Shown piece after piece: positions 11,456-23,587 of a stretch of DNA of 64,000 nt. The stretch is from the NCBI GenBank assembly GCA_021613375.1, contig CM038709.1, forward strand, positions 39,577,656 to 39,641,655, given 5' to 3'. The notes under the pieces were generated by a model that saw only the letters and a program-made list of their open reading frames with translations, made no database searches and was not told the DNA's origin. This DNA is from Megaleporinus macrocephalus (Eukaryota > Chordata > Actinopteri > Characiformes > Anostomidae). Made by a program: the position numbers and the translations under genes. Each line of letters opens with the position of its first letter. The stretch's first letter is position 1.

Positions 11456-11720
11456 ACAGCTTCACATACGGAAGTGAATGTTTACTTGCTCAGATTTGAG
11501 CAGTAGCAAACTGTGACCCCTAACCCTCTGCCACCTCCCCCAATACCCCCCCCCCCACAACTGTCTGAAAAAAATATACTGTTTCATCTCCTAATAAACT
11601 GGAAGACAAGAAACAAAAACTGAGACGACAGAAATGCAACAAACAATAACATCTGTACAACATAGATAACTTCTTAAGCTAAATAAGCTTCCTCCTTATA
11701 CATAACCAAAATCACACAGC

Positions 11721-12667
11721 CAAGGTTATAATAGTTTTGGATTTTTAATTATATATTAGATTTATTTGGTTGTGATTCTAATTCAGTTAGTTTTAATTAG
11801 TTTTTAGAGTGGCTTTGTTAGTTTTTATTAGTTATTGTTATTTTTTTAATGCTTAGTTTTAGTTTAGGTTTCATTAGTTCTAGTATTAGTTTTAGTTTTT
11901 AGTATGTATTGTGTAATAAAAACTCAACAAAAAATACCATTTAAAAAAATTAATGATCACCTTCAGTTTGTGCTTTGCCTTTTCCATCTTAGCTCCAATA
12001 AGGTTATTCACTCTTGCAGCTCCAGGTGAGTTGAATTTTGGTTCAAGTAAATAAACATGTTTACCAATGCATCCTCGCGCTTGCGGTGCTCCTGCGTATT
12101 AACTAACCAGCAGCTTGTCGCCGGTGAAAGCAGTCCGTTATGGTTGTTTCCTTCCCGGAGCTACCCGGCTGGGATGTGGCTGCACTTTCAGGGGAGCTAC
12201 TCAGAGGGGCTAGCTCGTCAAGGTACTCGCAATTAGCCCTCTTGTGCTTCTCAAATGGACTTTGAGATTCTTGAGAAGTATTCCACATATTTTATCACCT
12301 GTTTCCAGTACAAGACACTTTATGGCAGTCATATTCAAAGAAATCCCATATAGGACTCTTTCTCCCAACTTTTCGTCGTGAGCAGGAACAAACTGTAAAC
12401 AAGAAGTGTCGTCAGGGCGCCGTACGGTGCCGGCAGCTAACGTAAAACTGAAAAACGATTTAGTATCTTTGATGCTTATAAATAAATGGACAAACAAGAT
12501 AACTAAGGGCTTTCAGTACGTTTTAGTTAGATTTGTAAACGCATAATACAGTTCTAGTTAGTTATTGTTTTTTTATTTTATTGCCGTTTTTATTTATCTC
12601 AGTTAACATGTTTTCTGAATTACAGTTTTCGTTATTTAGTTCGTTTTCATTAATGATAATAACCCTG
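11721..12667 (-). mobile_element. hAT element with perfect 8-bp target duplication and decayed BED-finger remnant
   Basis: Flanked by identical 8-mers cacacagc at 11713-11720 and 12668-12675. The left end starts caaggttataatagttt and the right end is ...attatcattaacg-like sequence closing in aataaccctg, an imperfect inverted repeat. Both ends are rich in TTAGTTTT-type motifs. On the minus strand at about 12210-12497 the open frame includes CLVL, ICGILLKNLKVHLRSTR, which resembles the C-terminal half of a BED zinc finger (NLKVHLR followed by the last ligand) found at the N-terminus of hAT transposases. The catalytic RNase-H domain is missing, so this is a non-autonomous derivative. Confidence 0.85.
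12210..12497 (-). pseudogene. Probable remnant of a hAT transposase BED zinc finger
   Basis: A 95-codon frame inside the hAT element at 11721-12667. The motif C-L-V-L ... G-D-K-I-C-G ... KNLKVHLRS is reminiscent of a BED finger (C-x2-C ... NLKxHL ... H), but the second cysteine and the terminal histidine are not in place. The N-terminal half has no recognisable homology. The resemblance fits its location in a hAT element, but on sequence alone it is modest. Confidence 0.4.
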
Positions 12668-12675
12668 CACACAGC

Positions 12676-13655
12676 TCCGTCTGCGCTTCAGAGGAATATG
12701 TAGACGACGCGCCCGAGAGTCAAAACCATTAATGTCAAAATGTGACCAGGCAAAAAACGTGAGGTGAAATATATAAAGCTGCACGTTTGAACATTTCTAG
12801 CACGTAAATGTTTCACTCGTGAGCACAAATGTGAAACTCACGATCACAGAAAGAGGAACCGCACGCACAATTTTCATAAACATGCTCTTTTTTCCTCCTT
12901 TAATACTTCCTTTACTCTCAAGATTTGATACTTTTCCTCGCGCGCAAAGTACAGTACCGTCGGCTGCTCTATGTGCACAAGAGAAATATTTGGGCTCGAG
13001 TTTTCAGAGGTGGTGGTTTTGACAGTTTGGGGGCGGGACATGGGCTTCCATCGTGACTCAGCAAACTAGCTAGTGGTGGTAGCCTAGCGCTAGCTAGCTG
13101 TTTCTCCAGCTAGCTGTTTCTCCCGCTAGCCTCGCCACAGTGGGTGGAAATTATCATACCGTTAAGCCCGCCCAGTTTTACTGTCATTTGAAATTGGTAC
13201 CGCGCTGAATTATTACTGCCTGTAAATGAACAGCGGGACCACCAATCACCAACATTCTGCTGAGGCATCACAGTCCTTATAGGGGGAGACACAGACTCAC
13301 AGGCTTCCACTTAACCCCGTTTGAATAAACACGTTTGAATATTTTATTTGCCGATATTTTTGTAATTGTTTAGATTTTGATTATCAAACTGTAAGTAGAT
13401 AAAATAAAATATATATATGTGTGTATGTGTGTGTGTTAAGAATATTTTAGGCCCTCTGAGAGGGCGTAGAGGGCCATAACGGTTCCCCACTGGATTTGAG
13501 TCTTTATTCTCTAAACTTTGGCTCGGTGCGGCATCAGTGAACTGGAATGTATATAAGGCTTTTCTCGCTAAGTTGGCTTAAGGTACCAGCAAAAGAATAC
13601 AAATTTAAAGTAGCTTAAGTTAGCTTAAGTTTACTTGCTTACTTGCTTTACTATT
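12676..13655. other. Unassigned intergenic sequence
   Basis: About 1 kb, between the hAT element and the right arm of the inverted repeat. It includes small direct motifs (gctagctgtttctcc twice near 13095) and a short GT run near 13420. No gene recognised. Confidence 0.5.
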
Positions 13656-14078
13656 CAGAATGTGATTGTGTGTATTTCAAGCTTCTTGCGAAGCTAATAG
13701 CTGCACAGCACCATGGTGGCATTGTTGTGGGACGTGAGGGCTGAGGAAACGAGGAAGGGGCAATGAGTTCTCGCTCTCCGTCTTCTATCAGGTGCTGCTG
13801 CTGTTCTTAATAAGCAGTAGCTGGCATTGGTTTAGCATTGGTAGTGTGGGTTCACATTGCTTCTCATTACTGTTTGGAGCTTGTTCGAGGCTGGCGTAAG
13901 GCTTCCTGCGCACTCTCGTTGGCGTGTGGCTCATCTGCTCATTAGACTATTTTAGTACACTGGAGCGTGATTGGCTCATTTGTAATGTACATAACTAAGC
14001 TGCAACTCCCACCAATCTCATCTTTCTTTGGGCTGTGTGGAGATAATGAGTGTTTTTTTAAAGTAAAAATGTGAACTC
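13656..14078 (-). repeat. Right arm of the 425-bp inverted repeat
   Basis: Reverse-complement partner of 10258-10683; see that entry. Spacer between arms is about 2.97 kb and includes the Tc1 fragment and the hAT element. Confidence 0.88.
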
Positions 14079-15203
14079 AGTATGAAATGGCATCAAAAAG
14101 GAATTAAACATTTAAAGGCTGCATTCTTAGCATCTTTTCTGGCGAAATGTGGGAGTTTTTTAAGATTTGAGAAATATAAATAATAAACATATCACATCGG
14201 AGGCAGTGAAGAATCCGTTTGAAAGCGGTTACCATGGATGATCTGCATTATGCATTAGAGGGAGATAAACAGATGTCAGTGCTGTCTGCGCAGTAGTGTT
14301 GATAGAAGCTCACTGGTGAGGTGCAGTGCTGTGCCTAAGTCCGAGACCACTCTTTTGTTTAATTAACGTCCAGTCAAAAGCGTATATGTCTCAGGGCCAC
14401 ACTTTCAGTGGTGATGTTCAGGCTTTACATCCCTAGCATGTAAACAGCATGCCAGGTAAACAGGAATGTGATGTCCGCTATATGAATGGCCAACATCTCC
14501 TTCAATTCCTTGAATTCCATGTACACAATCCATTCCTTAGGCGTTTATACAGCTTCCGCTTACCCACAAGGATTTAGACTCTGGCTTGTTTTCACATGGA
14601 AGCATAATCATGAGTGACAAGGAACAATAAAGTGGGGTTGGGGGGGTGGGACTAACAACCACCTGGAAGACCTGGTGGACCACCAACACTGGCTCCATCA
14701 ACTAAACAGCACCGAATGCTTTCATCTTTAACAAAAGAAAACCGAGCTCCACAATTGCTTCACATCTTCTGGTGTTTCTGGTCCATCCTTTCACTGAGAG
14801 AAGACACCTCAGCGCTATGTGCAGCAGGAAAGAGAAGATGTGGAGAAAAGTTGTGTCTAAGGTTGTAATTGTAATTAGCAACAGTAGCAACAAAGGCATT
14901 ACACTGTAGTGTCCCAGTATTCTGAAACACCTGGTGCAGTGAGGCCACCCCAATGACTGTACTAGGATTCTGCCCAGACTCTTGAGATCATCATGGACCT
15001 TTGTTCCATGATGATGGAGTGCAGTGGGTGACTGTGGTCATGTGAAGACTCATTGGAAGTGATGAAGTCAAAGTAAAGGAAGTTGTTAGTCTTGTAAATG
15101 GCAGGAACTGTTAGCTCAAAGATGTGTTGCTTGTTCTATTCTGTGCTAGACTGTGGAGATGGTTAGTGGAGATGGGTAGTTGTGCGGTACTTGTGCCTGC
15201 TGA

Positions 15204-15305
15204 TGACCTGCCTGCTATCTCAGCCGTTCCAGGCAGTTGCTCCATTTAGTAAAAGAGCATTCATTTAAAGCACTGGCTGGAAGAGCTGAGATAGCAGGCA
15301 GGTCA
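15204..15305. repeat. Perfect 21-bp inverted repeat
   Basis: The arm tgacctgcctgctatctcagc at 15204-15224 has an exact reverse complement at 15285-15305, separated by 60 bp. Confidence 0.93.
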
Positions 15306-15314
15306 TTAACAGGT

Positions 15315-15376
15315 CATTTCTATTGGTCTGATCTTCATTGAATCCAAACTGAGTGGCAAACGGACCAATAGAAATG
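15315..15376. repeat. Perfect 14-bp inverted repeat
   Basis: catttctattggtc at 15315-15328 and gaccaatagaaatg at 15363-15376 are exact reverse complements, 34 bp apart. It directly follows the 21-bp inverted repeat, so the two may be ends or internal parts of one small palindromic element. Confidence 0.9.
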
Positions 15377-16718
15377 GTCTATTGACCTCCATTACACATT
15401 CACATTATATTTTTATATGTATTTATATTTTTCTACTATTATTTTGGGGATACAGGTTTTCGTTCCGACAGCGCTAATGCCCTTTCTATCTTTTTCTCTT
15501 GACGGTGACACGTAAACAACTTACGTAATGGCCATTTCGACTGGAAATGAAATAAACAAATACATTTCCTGGGTCCTAGTGCAGCTGCCCCCACCCCCGA
15601 GTAGTTACACCTCGCTGTATGTATATGTGTAAGACGCCAGCATGCGTGCACATTTCCAAGGGTGTATGCATTTCACAACTACAGTGTGTGAGCTCGCTCG
15701 TCCATCTGCCTGCCGCGTTTAATACAACCTGAATATGCGCATAATTACCGCCTACATTTATATATTAAATTTATATCTAAAAAAACTCACGCGCAGCCTG
15801 TTGCTTTGAGCCACAACTTCCAACGTGTGATTACACACTCCTTCCTATTCACTCCTTCCGTTAATTGCAGACTCGTTTTCAGAACGCCGTTGACCTTGTT
15901 GCCGTCTGTCTCTCGTGCTACGGTCGAGTGTGTGACGGTGTGTAAAGCGAGACTGAAAGGAGGCTGGTGCTTTACAGTGAACGGGTGAAAAGCAGAGGGG
16001 CCTTAATTACTTTCACTTCTCTAGATGGATCGCTCAGGGGTCAGCGGAATGACGCATGAGGGGAGGGGGTGGTGGAGGAGGGAGGGAAGAAAAGGTACCT
16101 TTCCCTTGATGTATAATAGCTTCTCTTGAAAAACGATGGGAATAAAGGCCCAGTATGGGGTGAAGTGAGTTTGTGAGAAACGGGAACATTTCAGATTCTC
16201 GCCTGAATGCTGCTCTTCTTTGTGTAGCTCTTTTATTTTCTTATGCGTCGAGTGAAAGAAGCAGCTCAGACTTTTAGAAAAGATGCACTCGGGGTGGCCG
16301 AGCTGGGTGTAAACATAATAAGCAAGATTATGACACATTACATTATTACTCAAGTACGTTTAGACTGAATTTCAAACCGGTGGGGGAATCCTCAGGGCCT
16401 TGGTGGCCTCCTAAAGATTTCATTGCAATACTTTAATTCCATTGTCACATTTGGCTTGGACACAATGGAGAACAGTCCCATAAGGATGTTTTTCCTCTAT
16501 GGTATCTAGATAGTCAAGCAAGTTCTCCTATTGGTTAAAACCAATCCTGTTTTGATTTACAAGGGATGGGACCAATTTTGTGAGGATTTCTGGGAGTTAT
16601 GGACGCATCCCTGACTGTAAATACAAGTAGCAACCTGACCAGAGCATTTCAATCAATTCAATTAAAAATTAAAAAATGGTGGTGCCAGCTCCAGGTCTGG
16701 ACCCTAGACTAGTAGACT

Positions 16719-17006
16719 GCACTAGCAGTCAAAAGTTTAGACAAACTTACTCAGTTTTATTCTTATTTGTACTATTTTAATGGTAATAATTTTAGTGAGT
16801 AATTGATTAACACTACTACAATAACACTACTGTTAAAACCATCTGATGGTAGATTAAAGAATCTTGTTTCAAGGGTTTTACAGGTGTTATAAAAATATGT
16901 ACAATGTGCAGTACAATGTTGATCTGAATGCATTAAGATTAAAAATTCTTTATAATAATCAAAAATATACTTAGTTTAGTGTGTCAAAACTTTTGACTGG
17001 TGCTGT
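16719..17006. mobile_element. Small TA-flanked MITE, copy 1 (intact)
   Basis: Ends are inverted: agcagtcaaaagtttagac on the left and gtcaaaacttttgactggt on the right. About 288 bp, no coding capacity. The family is common in fishes and is bounded by TA, consistent with Tc1/mariner mobilisation. Two more copies in this window (18625-21757 and 22224-23587) are interrupted by later insertions. Confidence 0.8.
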
Positions 17007-18109
17007 AGATGATAATGTGTGTTTTAATTATATGTATAAATGTCTTATACAAGCTTCAGAAGTCTCCAAAATATTTACTTTAAGATTAGCACTAACATGC
17101 GACTGGGCTCCCATAGATGCGCCAGCAGAATAGCTTTTCTCATTTTTTGACCTCATAGTTTTGACATTTATGGCCCAAACTTAAGACCTACCTCTAATAG
17201 TCAAGGCGTATGTGCTTATATACAATTAGTGCAACTGGCCCCTGACATTTTCTTGTGCAGGGAGTGTATGATTCTGTAGGGTTTTGTTCAATGGTCAAAT
17301 GATTAAATCAATTGCATGTGGAGTGAGTGGCTTTTTGGTTCCCGCCAACCACCCACCTTGTTGGAGGTATATTAGGACTCTATTATTTATTTTTGTTACA
17401 AAAAAATAATAATAATACATACAGTCATAAGTTGTCTGGAAGGAAAAACAAAAACAATCAACAATGAAACGAATCAGAGAGCAAAAGAAAAAAAAAAGAA
17501 AAAGAAAAAAAAAAGTGGAAGTGGGTTGCTTTTAACACTCCCACTAAGCCCTGACCGGTAAGACCATTTAAAAGGTGGGAGACCTAAAAATATGATACTG
17601 AAGGCCAAAGGACCGGTGTAAAAACATCTGAAATCACTGATAAAAATCCCATTAACAGTTTGTAGCACTTGCTTCAGAAATGCCCAGTCTGTGGTGAAAG
17701 TGGAGTCGATGCCAACTAATCACTGATGATGTCATGAATAACATAGTAATGGAATGCTTTGGAAAACAAGTGGCTTCGAAAATCCAATGTCCATGACGAA
17801 GCCATGAATTCAGGGAAACAGAGGTGCAAACTCTGGAATCTCATAAATGTTTATCTGACTTGAGGCGGCCTTGTAGACACAGTCATCCGCAGTAGAGATC
17901 TAGAGAACCAGGGTAGTTTAGGCGCTGTAACTTGGCCAAAGTAAGACAAAATAAAACATTCACACCTTGTTACACCTTCACGCCAACAACGCAAGATGTT
18001 CTACGATTTCTATGATTTCTATGGTTTTCTATGTTTGTTTTATGATTTCTATGGTTTTCTTCTGTGTTATTTTCTTCTTAGGCTTATGTAGGTTCTTTTA
18101 AACTTTTCT
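17007..18109. other. Unassigned intergenic sequence
   Basis: About 1.1 kb. It includes an A-rich tract at 17485-17515 and a short imperfect repeat of ctatgatttctatgg at 18005-18060. No gene recognised. Confidence 0.5.
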
Positions 18110-18192
18110 TATCACTAACTTTCTGTAAAGCTGCTTTGTGACGACATCAGTTGTTAAAAGCGCTATACAAATAAAATTCATTTTGATTTGAT
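18110..18192 (+). mobile_element. 3' tail of a dispersed fish retroposon
   Basis: The sequence ctgtaaagctgctttgtgac ... gcgctatacaaataaaattc is the recurrent 3' end of a fish non-LTR retroelement family. It is only a tail; no coding part is attached. Confidence 0.6.
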
Positions 18193-18851
18193 GTTTCTTG
18201 TATTTTTTTGGGAGGCACTGTAGATCATTGGAGAACTGTTAGAAACTCCACAGATCAGAAACTCCCTTTGCAATGAGGCCTGGATTGTATTGCCAGCCTT
18301 CAGGACACTGGAGTCACCTGACTCCTCACCTGTTGTCTTCTCTTAGGCATCCATGTTATCCAGCTGACTGGCTCTGTTTATTGAAGGGGGGACATTCTAC
18401 GTAAACCGAAGACATGTTGAGTATTACAAGCTCATTCATTCGTTTTCCAACTGCCTCTTTCTTTATAATGCCTCTGTTTCAGACAACTAGACTTAATTTG
18501 ACTCAAACCAGTTTCACTACCTCAGCTTTCATCCTGTTTAACGCTCTGAGACATGTTATTATCCAATGCTTCTGTTTGAGCATGCACACATTACCCCGAA
18601 TATAAGAGCTTTACTTTACCAATACAGCCACTACCAGTCAAAAGCTTGGACACATCTAACTGTATATAGATTTTTATAATTATAAAGAAATTTTTATTTC
18701 AATGTGTTGAAAGAGTAGTTTAAATGGTGACAATGGTGCCCATGTACGAAAGTGCCACACTTCTAAAACAAACATTTTACATATAAATACCAAAACCACC
18801 TATAAAACCACAAAAACTGCTTTTCAGAACTAAAGCTGGGGCGACGCATCG

Positions 18852-19124
18852 ATGCGTCGCAAAGATGGCCCTACTGAAAGCATGGATTTATCCATAGCAC
18901 AAGTTGAAGCTACAAACAATCTCTCACATGTATCTAAAGTTGTGGGAGTGTTTCACACAGAAACACAACAGTGTGGTGCTCTATCAGTTCTGCACAGTGG
19001 AGATGATCACAACAGTACAACTTCTATACACAAGACCTTGAAGCTCAAACATCCCGTACAGCTTCATCAACACAGCAGCAGGACAGCACCTGTTAATTCT
19101 GTTTACTTGTTTATCTTATCTTAG
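18852..19124 (+). pseudogene. Possible N-terminal remnant of a hAT transposase (BED-like)
   Basis: A 90-codon frame just inside the left end of the hAT at 18831. It contains SKVVGVFHTE, then CGALSVLHSGD and TTSIHKTLKLKHP, an arrangement resembling a BED zinc finger (short linker, C-x2-C, TTNL-like, H-x-K-x-K-H-P). Only one of the paired cysteines is visible. The position at the 5' end of a hAT element supports the call. It stops without reaching any catalytic domain. Confidence 0.45.
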
Positions 19125-19604
19125 CAGATTTTAAAATGAAGCTACGTTGTCATAGTTGCTGAGCAACACGTCCAGTAGAGGGCAGTTTGGAGTAAATTAA
19201 ACATGGCGGCAGTGGAGGAGCTTGAAGTTCTTCATTTAGTTTAAAATGATTGTTTGTCTCAGCACAGTGGAGAAGATATTTCAGAGAATTTCTAATGAAC
19301 TTGGACAAACTCTCTTCAGAAAGTTCCAGTGTTTCTTCTTAATCGTGTCCGTATGGAAGTGGTCTCGTCTTGCACTGCCCCCATGGTCTCCAGCAGTAAT
19401 GCCCCATGCCATCCGTATCCATAAGCTTTCCAAAAACAAATGTATATATAAAATGAACGCAGAGTACAGACAGAAGGCTCTGTGTGTATCCGTATTTAAC
19501 GCTGAGCCTTAAACATGTTTCATTTAGTAGTAGTCACATGACTACGCATTGCTAACCGTTTCTTCATCGTCCAGTGTAGAACCTAAGACTGTTCTCGATA
19601 CACA

Positions 19605-19704
<100 letters not shown>

Positions 19705-19786
19705 AACATACACAAAACATACACATCCATTATTTACAAATCCAACACACTCACACTAGAGTACTCTAAAATTGTGTCGCTAGATT

Positions 19787-21366
19787 AATCAAGATTCAAG
19801 ATTCAAGAGTTTTATTGTCATATGTACAGCAGAACAGACAGTTACACTGTACAATGAAATTCTTACTTTGCTGCTCCTCCATTCACCAATAGATAAGATA
19901 ACAAATAAAAGAAATAAAAAATATATATACAAAATATACAAAGTATAACAATATAAGTTGAAGTAGATAAAAATATTTTTATAGTTAAAGAATAAAAAAT
20001 AAAAGTTATGTGTGCTTTTATGTGCAAGTATGAAGAGCAGCAGCCATAAAGTGCAAGTTGCAAGTAACGAATGTAAACAATAATGTTTGTGTGAGTAGTG
20101 AATGTAAACAGTATTCTGACAGTACAGTGAGTGTAAGGTGCAGTTTAAATCAGACCAGTTAAAACCAGTTCAGAAAGGAGAGGTTGGAGAGGTAGTGCGT
20201 GAGGTGTTCACAAGCCTGATGGCCTGTGAGTAGAAACTGTTTGTCAGTCTTGTGGTCCTGGACTTCACACTCCTGTAACGTCTGCCTGAAGGTAAACGTG
20301 TGAAGAGTGTGTGCTGGGGGTGTGTACTGTCCCTGATTATGTTGTGGGCCCTCCTGGTGACCCTGGTGTGGTAGATGTTCTGCAGTGAGGGGAAGGCTGC
20401 TCCTGAGATGGACTGTGCAGTTTTGATCACACGCTGGAGAGCCTTTCTGTCCTGAGCAGTAGAGTTTCCATACCAGACGATGATGGAGCTGGTAAGAACA
20501 CTCTCAATCATACTCCTGTAGAAGGTGCTGAGAATTTTGGTTGGCATACCAAATTTTCTCAGCCTTCTCAGAAAGTACAGTCGCTGCTGGGACTTCCTGA
20601 TGATGATCTGAGTGTTGTGGGACCAGCTGAGATCCTCACTGATGTGAATGCCAAGAAACTTAAAGGTTTTCACCCTCTCTACCTCAGTCTCCCCTATGTA
20701 CAGGGGTGTGTGTAGCTCTCGCTTCCTCCTTGGATCAACAATCATTTCCTTGGTCTTGTCTGCATTCAAGGAAAGATTGTTGTCATGACACCAGGCCACC
20801 AGCTCAGCCACCTCCTTCCTGTACGCTGTCTCTTCCCCACCAGTGATCAGTCCAATGACTGTAGTATCATCAGCAAATTTGATGATGCTGGTGTTGTTCT
20901 GGGAGGCCACGCAGTCGTATGTGAAGAGCGTGTACAGAAGGGGGCTCAGCACACAGCCTTGAGGGACCCCTGTGCTCACTGTTCTTGTGCTGGATGTGCA
21001 GCTGCCGACTCTGACTGACTGGGGTCTGTCTGTTAGAAAGTTCAGCACCCAGTTGCAGAGGGCTGGTGTCAGTCCGAGGGTGAGGAGCTTTTCTGAGAGT
21101 CTGTGTGGGATGACCGTGTTGAATGCTGAACTGTAGTCAATAAAGAGCATTCTGACATATGTGTCCTTGCCCTCCAGGTGTGTGAGGGCTTTGTGAAGAG
21201 TAGCGTTGATTGCGTCGTCTGTAGACCGGTTCCGGCGGTATGCGAACTGTAAAGGATCTATAGTGTTGGGAATGGTCTTCCGGATGTGAGTCATGACTAT
21301 CCTCTCGAAGCACTTCATCACGATTGAAGTGAGTGCAACAGGGCGATAGTCATTTAGGCATCTCAC
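19787..21366 (-). mobile_element. 5'-truncated L2-clade LINE
   Basis: The minus strand carries reverse transcriptase and C-terminal sequence (20170-21366), then about 380 bp of 3' non-coding sequence ending at a short tandem tail of ttgaatc units (19787-19810 on the plus strand as gattcaa). L2 LINEs typically end in such short tandem repeats. Homology breaks at about 21365; the endonuclease domain and the start of the reverse transcriptase are absent, the usual result of incomplete target-primed reverse transcription. It sits inside the hAT at 18831-21462. Confidence 0.88.
20170..21363 (-). pseudogene. L2-type LINE reverse transcriptase, 5'-truncated but open
   Basis: An uninterrupted frame of almost 400 codons. 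In order it shows [10 protein letters not shown] (residues 5-14), the first catalytic-acid motif FIDYSSAFN (75-83), [10 protein letters not shown] (133-142), the active-site FADD (164-167) and [11 protein letters not shown] (196-206). C-terminal blocks include the LPSGRRYRS segment typical of the L2/Maui group. These residues would copy RNA into DNA at the target site. No endonuclease or ORF1 is present and the frame has no real start codon (it opens at the truncation point), so it is not an active element. The lack of stops indicates a fairly young insertion. Confidence 0.9.
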
Positions 21367-21757
21367 ATTACTTTACTTACATCTCACATTTACAATCGAC
21401 TAATTGTAAAAAATAATCGTTAGATTAATCGATTATGAAATTAATCGTTAGGTGCAGCCCTGTTCAGAACAGGATCTCAGCATATATACCATTAGCTCAT
21501 GTGTCTCCTCATGAAGCTGCTGTTCAGAACGTTGACAGTATGTAAACCTGCATCAGAGCAAATGAGCTCATTTCTAAAAGACACTCTAAACATTCTTTAA
21601 ACACAACCAGATACTTCATTCTGCTCCAGGAATCATTCCATAATGTTATTTTATAGTTTTGATCTCTTCACTGTTATTCACTAATATTATTACTATTATA
21701 TTAGTACAAATAAGAACAACTTGGGCAGGTGTGTCCAAACTTTTGACTGGTCGTGCA

Positions 21758-22223
21758 CATCTCTCGGAATTAAAATATCGATAATAGACGTCTTATGTGA
21801 AACCGTTCTACCCCAAAGTGGGGCGACTGCAGGGGATGTTTTTTTTTGGCTGTTTGTTTGATGCCATCCCTTTTCATCCATAGCCGCGATTCTAGAGGCG
21901 CGCCTTGTAGCTATTTTTGCATGACAATGATGCAACCTGGGAAAGTGGAACATGTCTGGCGTGCTTTTGTTTGTTACAGTGAATTCTTTAGTTTCCACAT
22001 GAGAAAAATGCTGTGGGAGTGTTTTGTGCACATGATTCAGAATGAAAGTGCCGCTGGACGCGGTGCATCCTGTTTAATGGGACTTTCGTGGCTACTGTGA
22101 ATAAATGCGTCCCAGTAAAACAGTGTGTGATGCAAAGCCCGGACATTTGCAGTAAAGGCAACGTGCTGTGCTGTGACTGCGAAAAGTGCATTACAGCGGT
22201 TTGCAAAAGTCTATAATTACATA
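21758..22223. other. Unassigned intergenic sequence
   Basis: About 0.47 kb; overlapping short frames on both strands with no family motif. Confidence 0.45.
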
Positions 22224-23587
22224 CACTAGCAGTCAAAAGTTTGGACGCACATGACTGAATATATATAGTATAATAATTATAATTACAGACGTTTTGTGTT
22301 GAAAGACAAGTTTAAACAGTGATGTTGGTGCCCATGTACAAAAATGTTTCACATATTTTACTGTACATTTAGATAAAAAATGACAATGCATATTTTTATA
22401 ACACCCCCAACAATGTTTTTTAGAAACAACAAAATCTTAGCATGTATAATATCTTCTGCAGTCCTGTTAGATAAGCAGCTCATGTGGTTTCCCATGAAGC
22501 TTTGTACGAAAATATTCAATGTACTGAAACCAGATGTTTGATTCTGGTCCAGGAATAATTCCATAAGTGTTATTTTATAGGTTTGATGTCTTCACAGTTA
22601 TTTGCTAATATTATTATTAGAGATAGAAGGATCAATCGGCTATTTATTTAATTTATTTTTCATCAAAATATGTGATCGGTGATCCGCCAATATTTCTCCA
22701 ATTTAGCTGATCTCAAGAGCCGGTCGATAGTGTTAAACAAATGAGCCTAATTTCTGTGTTTACAGCTAGCGTTTCATCCAGGAAGAGGAGCCCTCCTTGA
22801 AATCTCCTCCGGCCAGCTCCCTGTAATTCCTATCTGAACCGCTAGGTGGAAATACACACCCTTTCATTTTACACAGACTGACTAAAGCAGAGGCGTCGCA
22901 AGAAAAGCATGCGCTGATAGAAAGCAGGTCGTCCGTCTGGCAGTGGTTTACCGTACGTCCTGTAAAATGTATAAAAACAGCGTCTCTTCTGGGGGAACCA
23001 AGACATTTAACTCTACTAATCTGATACAGCACTGCACGCAGCTGAATACAGTGAGTATCAGTAAACAGCAGAGCTAGCACCATCAGCTAGCACAAAACAA
23101 ATAACCCAGAACACCATACAGACCAGATCTGACCGGTACGAACAGAACAGCAGCAACAATTCAAGATCTACATTTAATGATTCCAGATTTATGTTTAAAA
23201 CAACCAGAGTCTGCATTTAATGACTGCAGTTTGAACTGCATTTATTTAATTAGCTTTTTTAGTTTTAAATTTAAATTGAATGATTGCAGTATTGGGGATA
23301 TTAGTTTGATTTACTTTGTTTATTTACTGTTAATTTTGTTAAAATAAAATATTATGCTGTTTCTCATGAGTTCGTTAAAAATGGTAATAAACCAGTTTAG
23401 ATCATGTTTCATGAATTGCTTGCACTATAACTATATAGCCCCGCCCTCAATTGGTATCGGCTATCGTCCGTTCGTGCCGAAAGGTGATTGGCGATCGGAA
23501 TTGGCCTTAAAAACGCTGATTGGTCCATCTCTAATTATTACTATTACAATACACAAATAAGGAAACCCAAACTTTTGACTGGTGGGT
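22224..23587. mobile_element. TA-flanked MITE, copy 3, interrupted by a hAT element
   Basis: Left half from actagcagtcaaaagtttgg (about 22225), right half ending aacttttgactggt at 23583. Split by the 916-bp hAT at 22618-23533. The left flank of the insertion (gctaatattattat) matches the uninterrupted site in copy 2 at about 21680. Confidence 0.85.
22618..23533. mobile_element. Non-autonomous hAT element, sister of 7873-8639
   Basis: Ends tagagatagaaggatcaatc and gattggtccatctcta. Flanks are attattat (22610-22617) and attattac (23534-23541), an 8-bp target duplication with one mismatch. It shares long internal segments with 7873-8639, with an extra left-hand part. No transposase. Confidence 0.87.

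Larger units (their letters stand above)
14079..16718. other. Unassigned intergenic sequence with small hairpins
   Basis: About 2.6 kb without a recognisable gene. It contains the two inverted repeats annotated at 15204-15376. The block around 15900-16100, with ggccttaattactttca, is not obviously repetitive and may be ordinary unique DNA. Short open frames such as 14702-14953 minus and 16021-16353 minus show no family motif. Confidence 0.45.
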
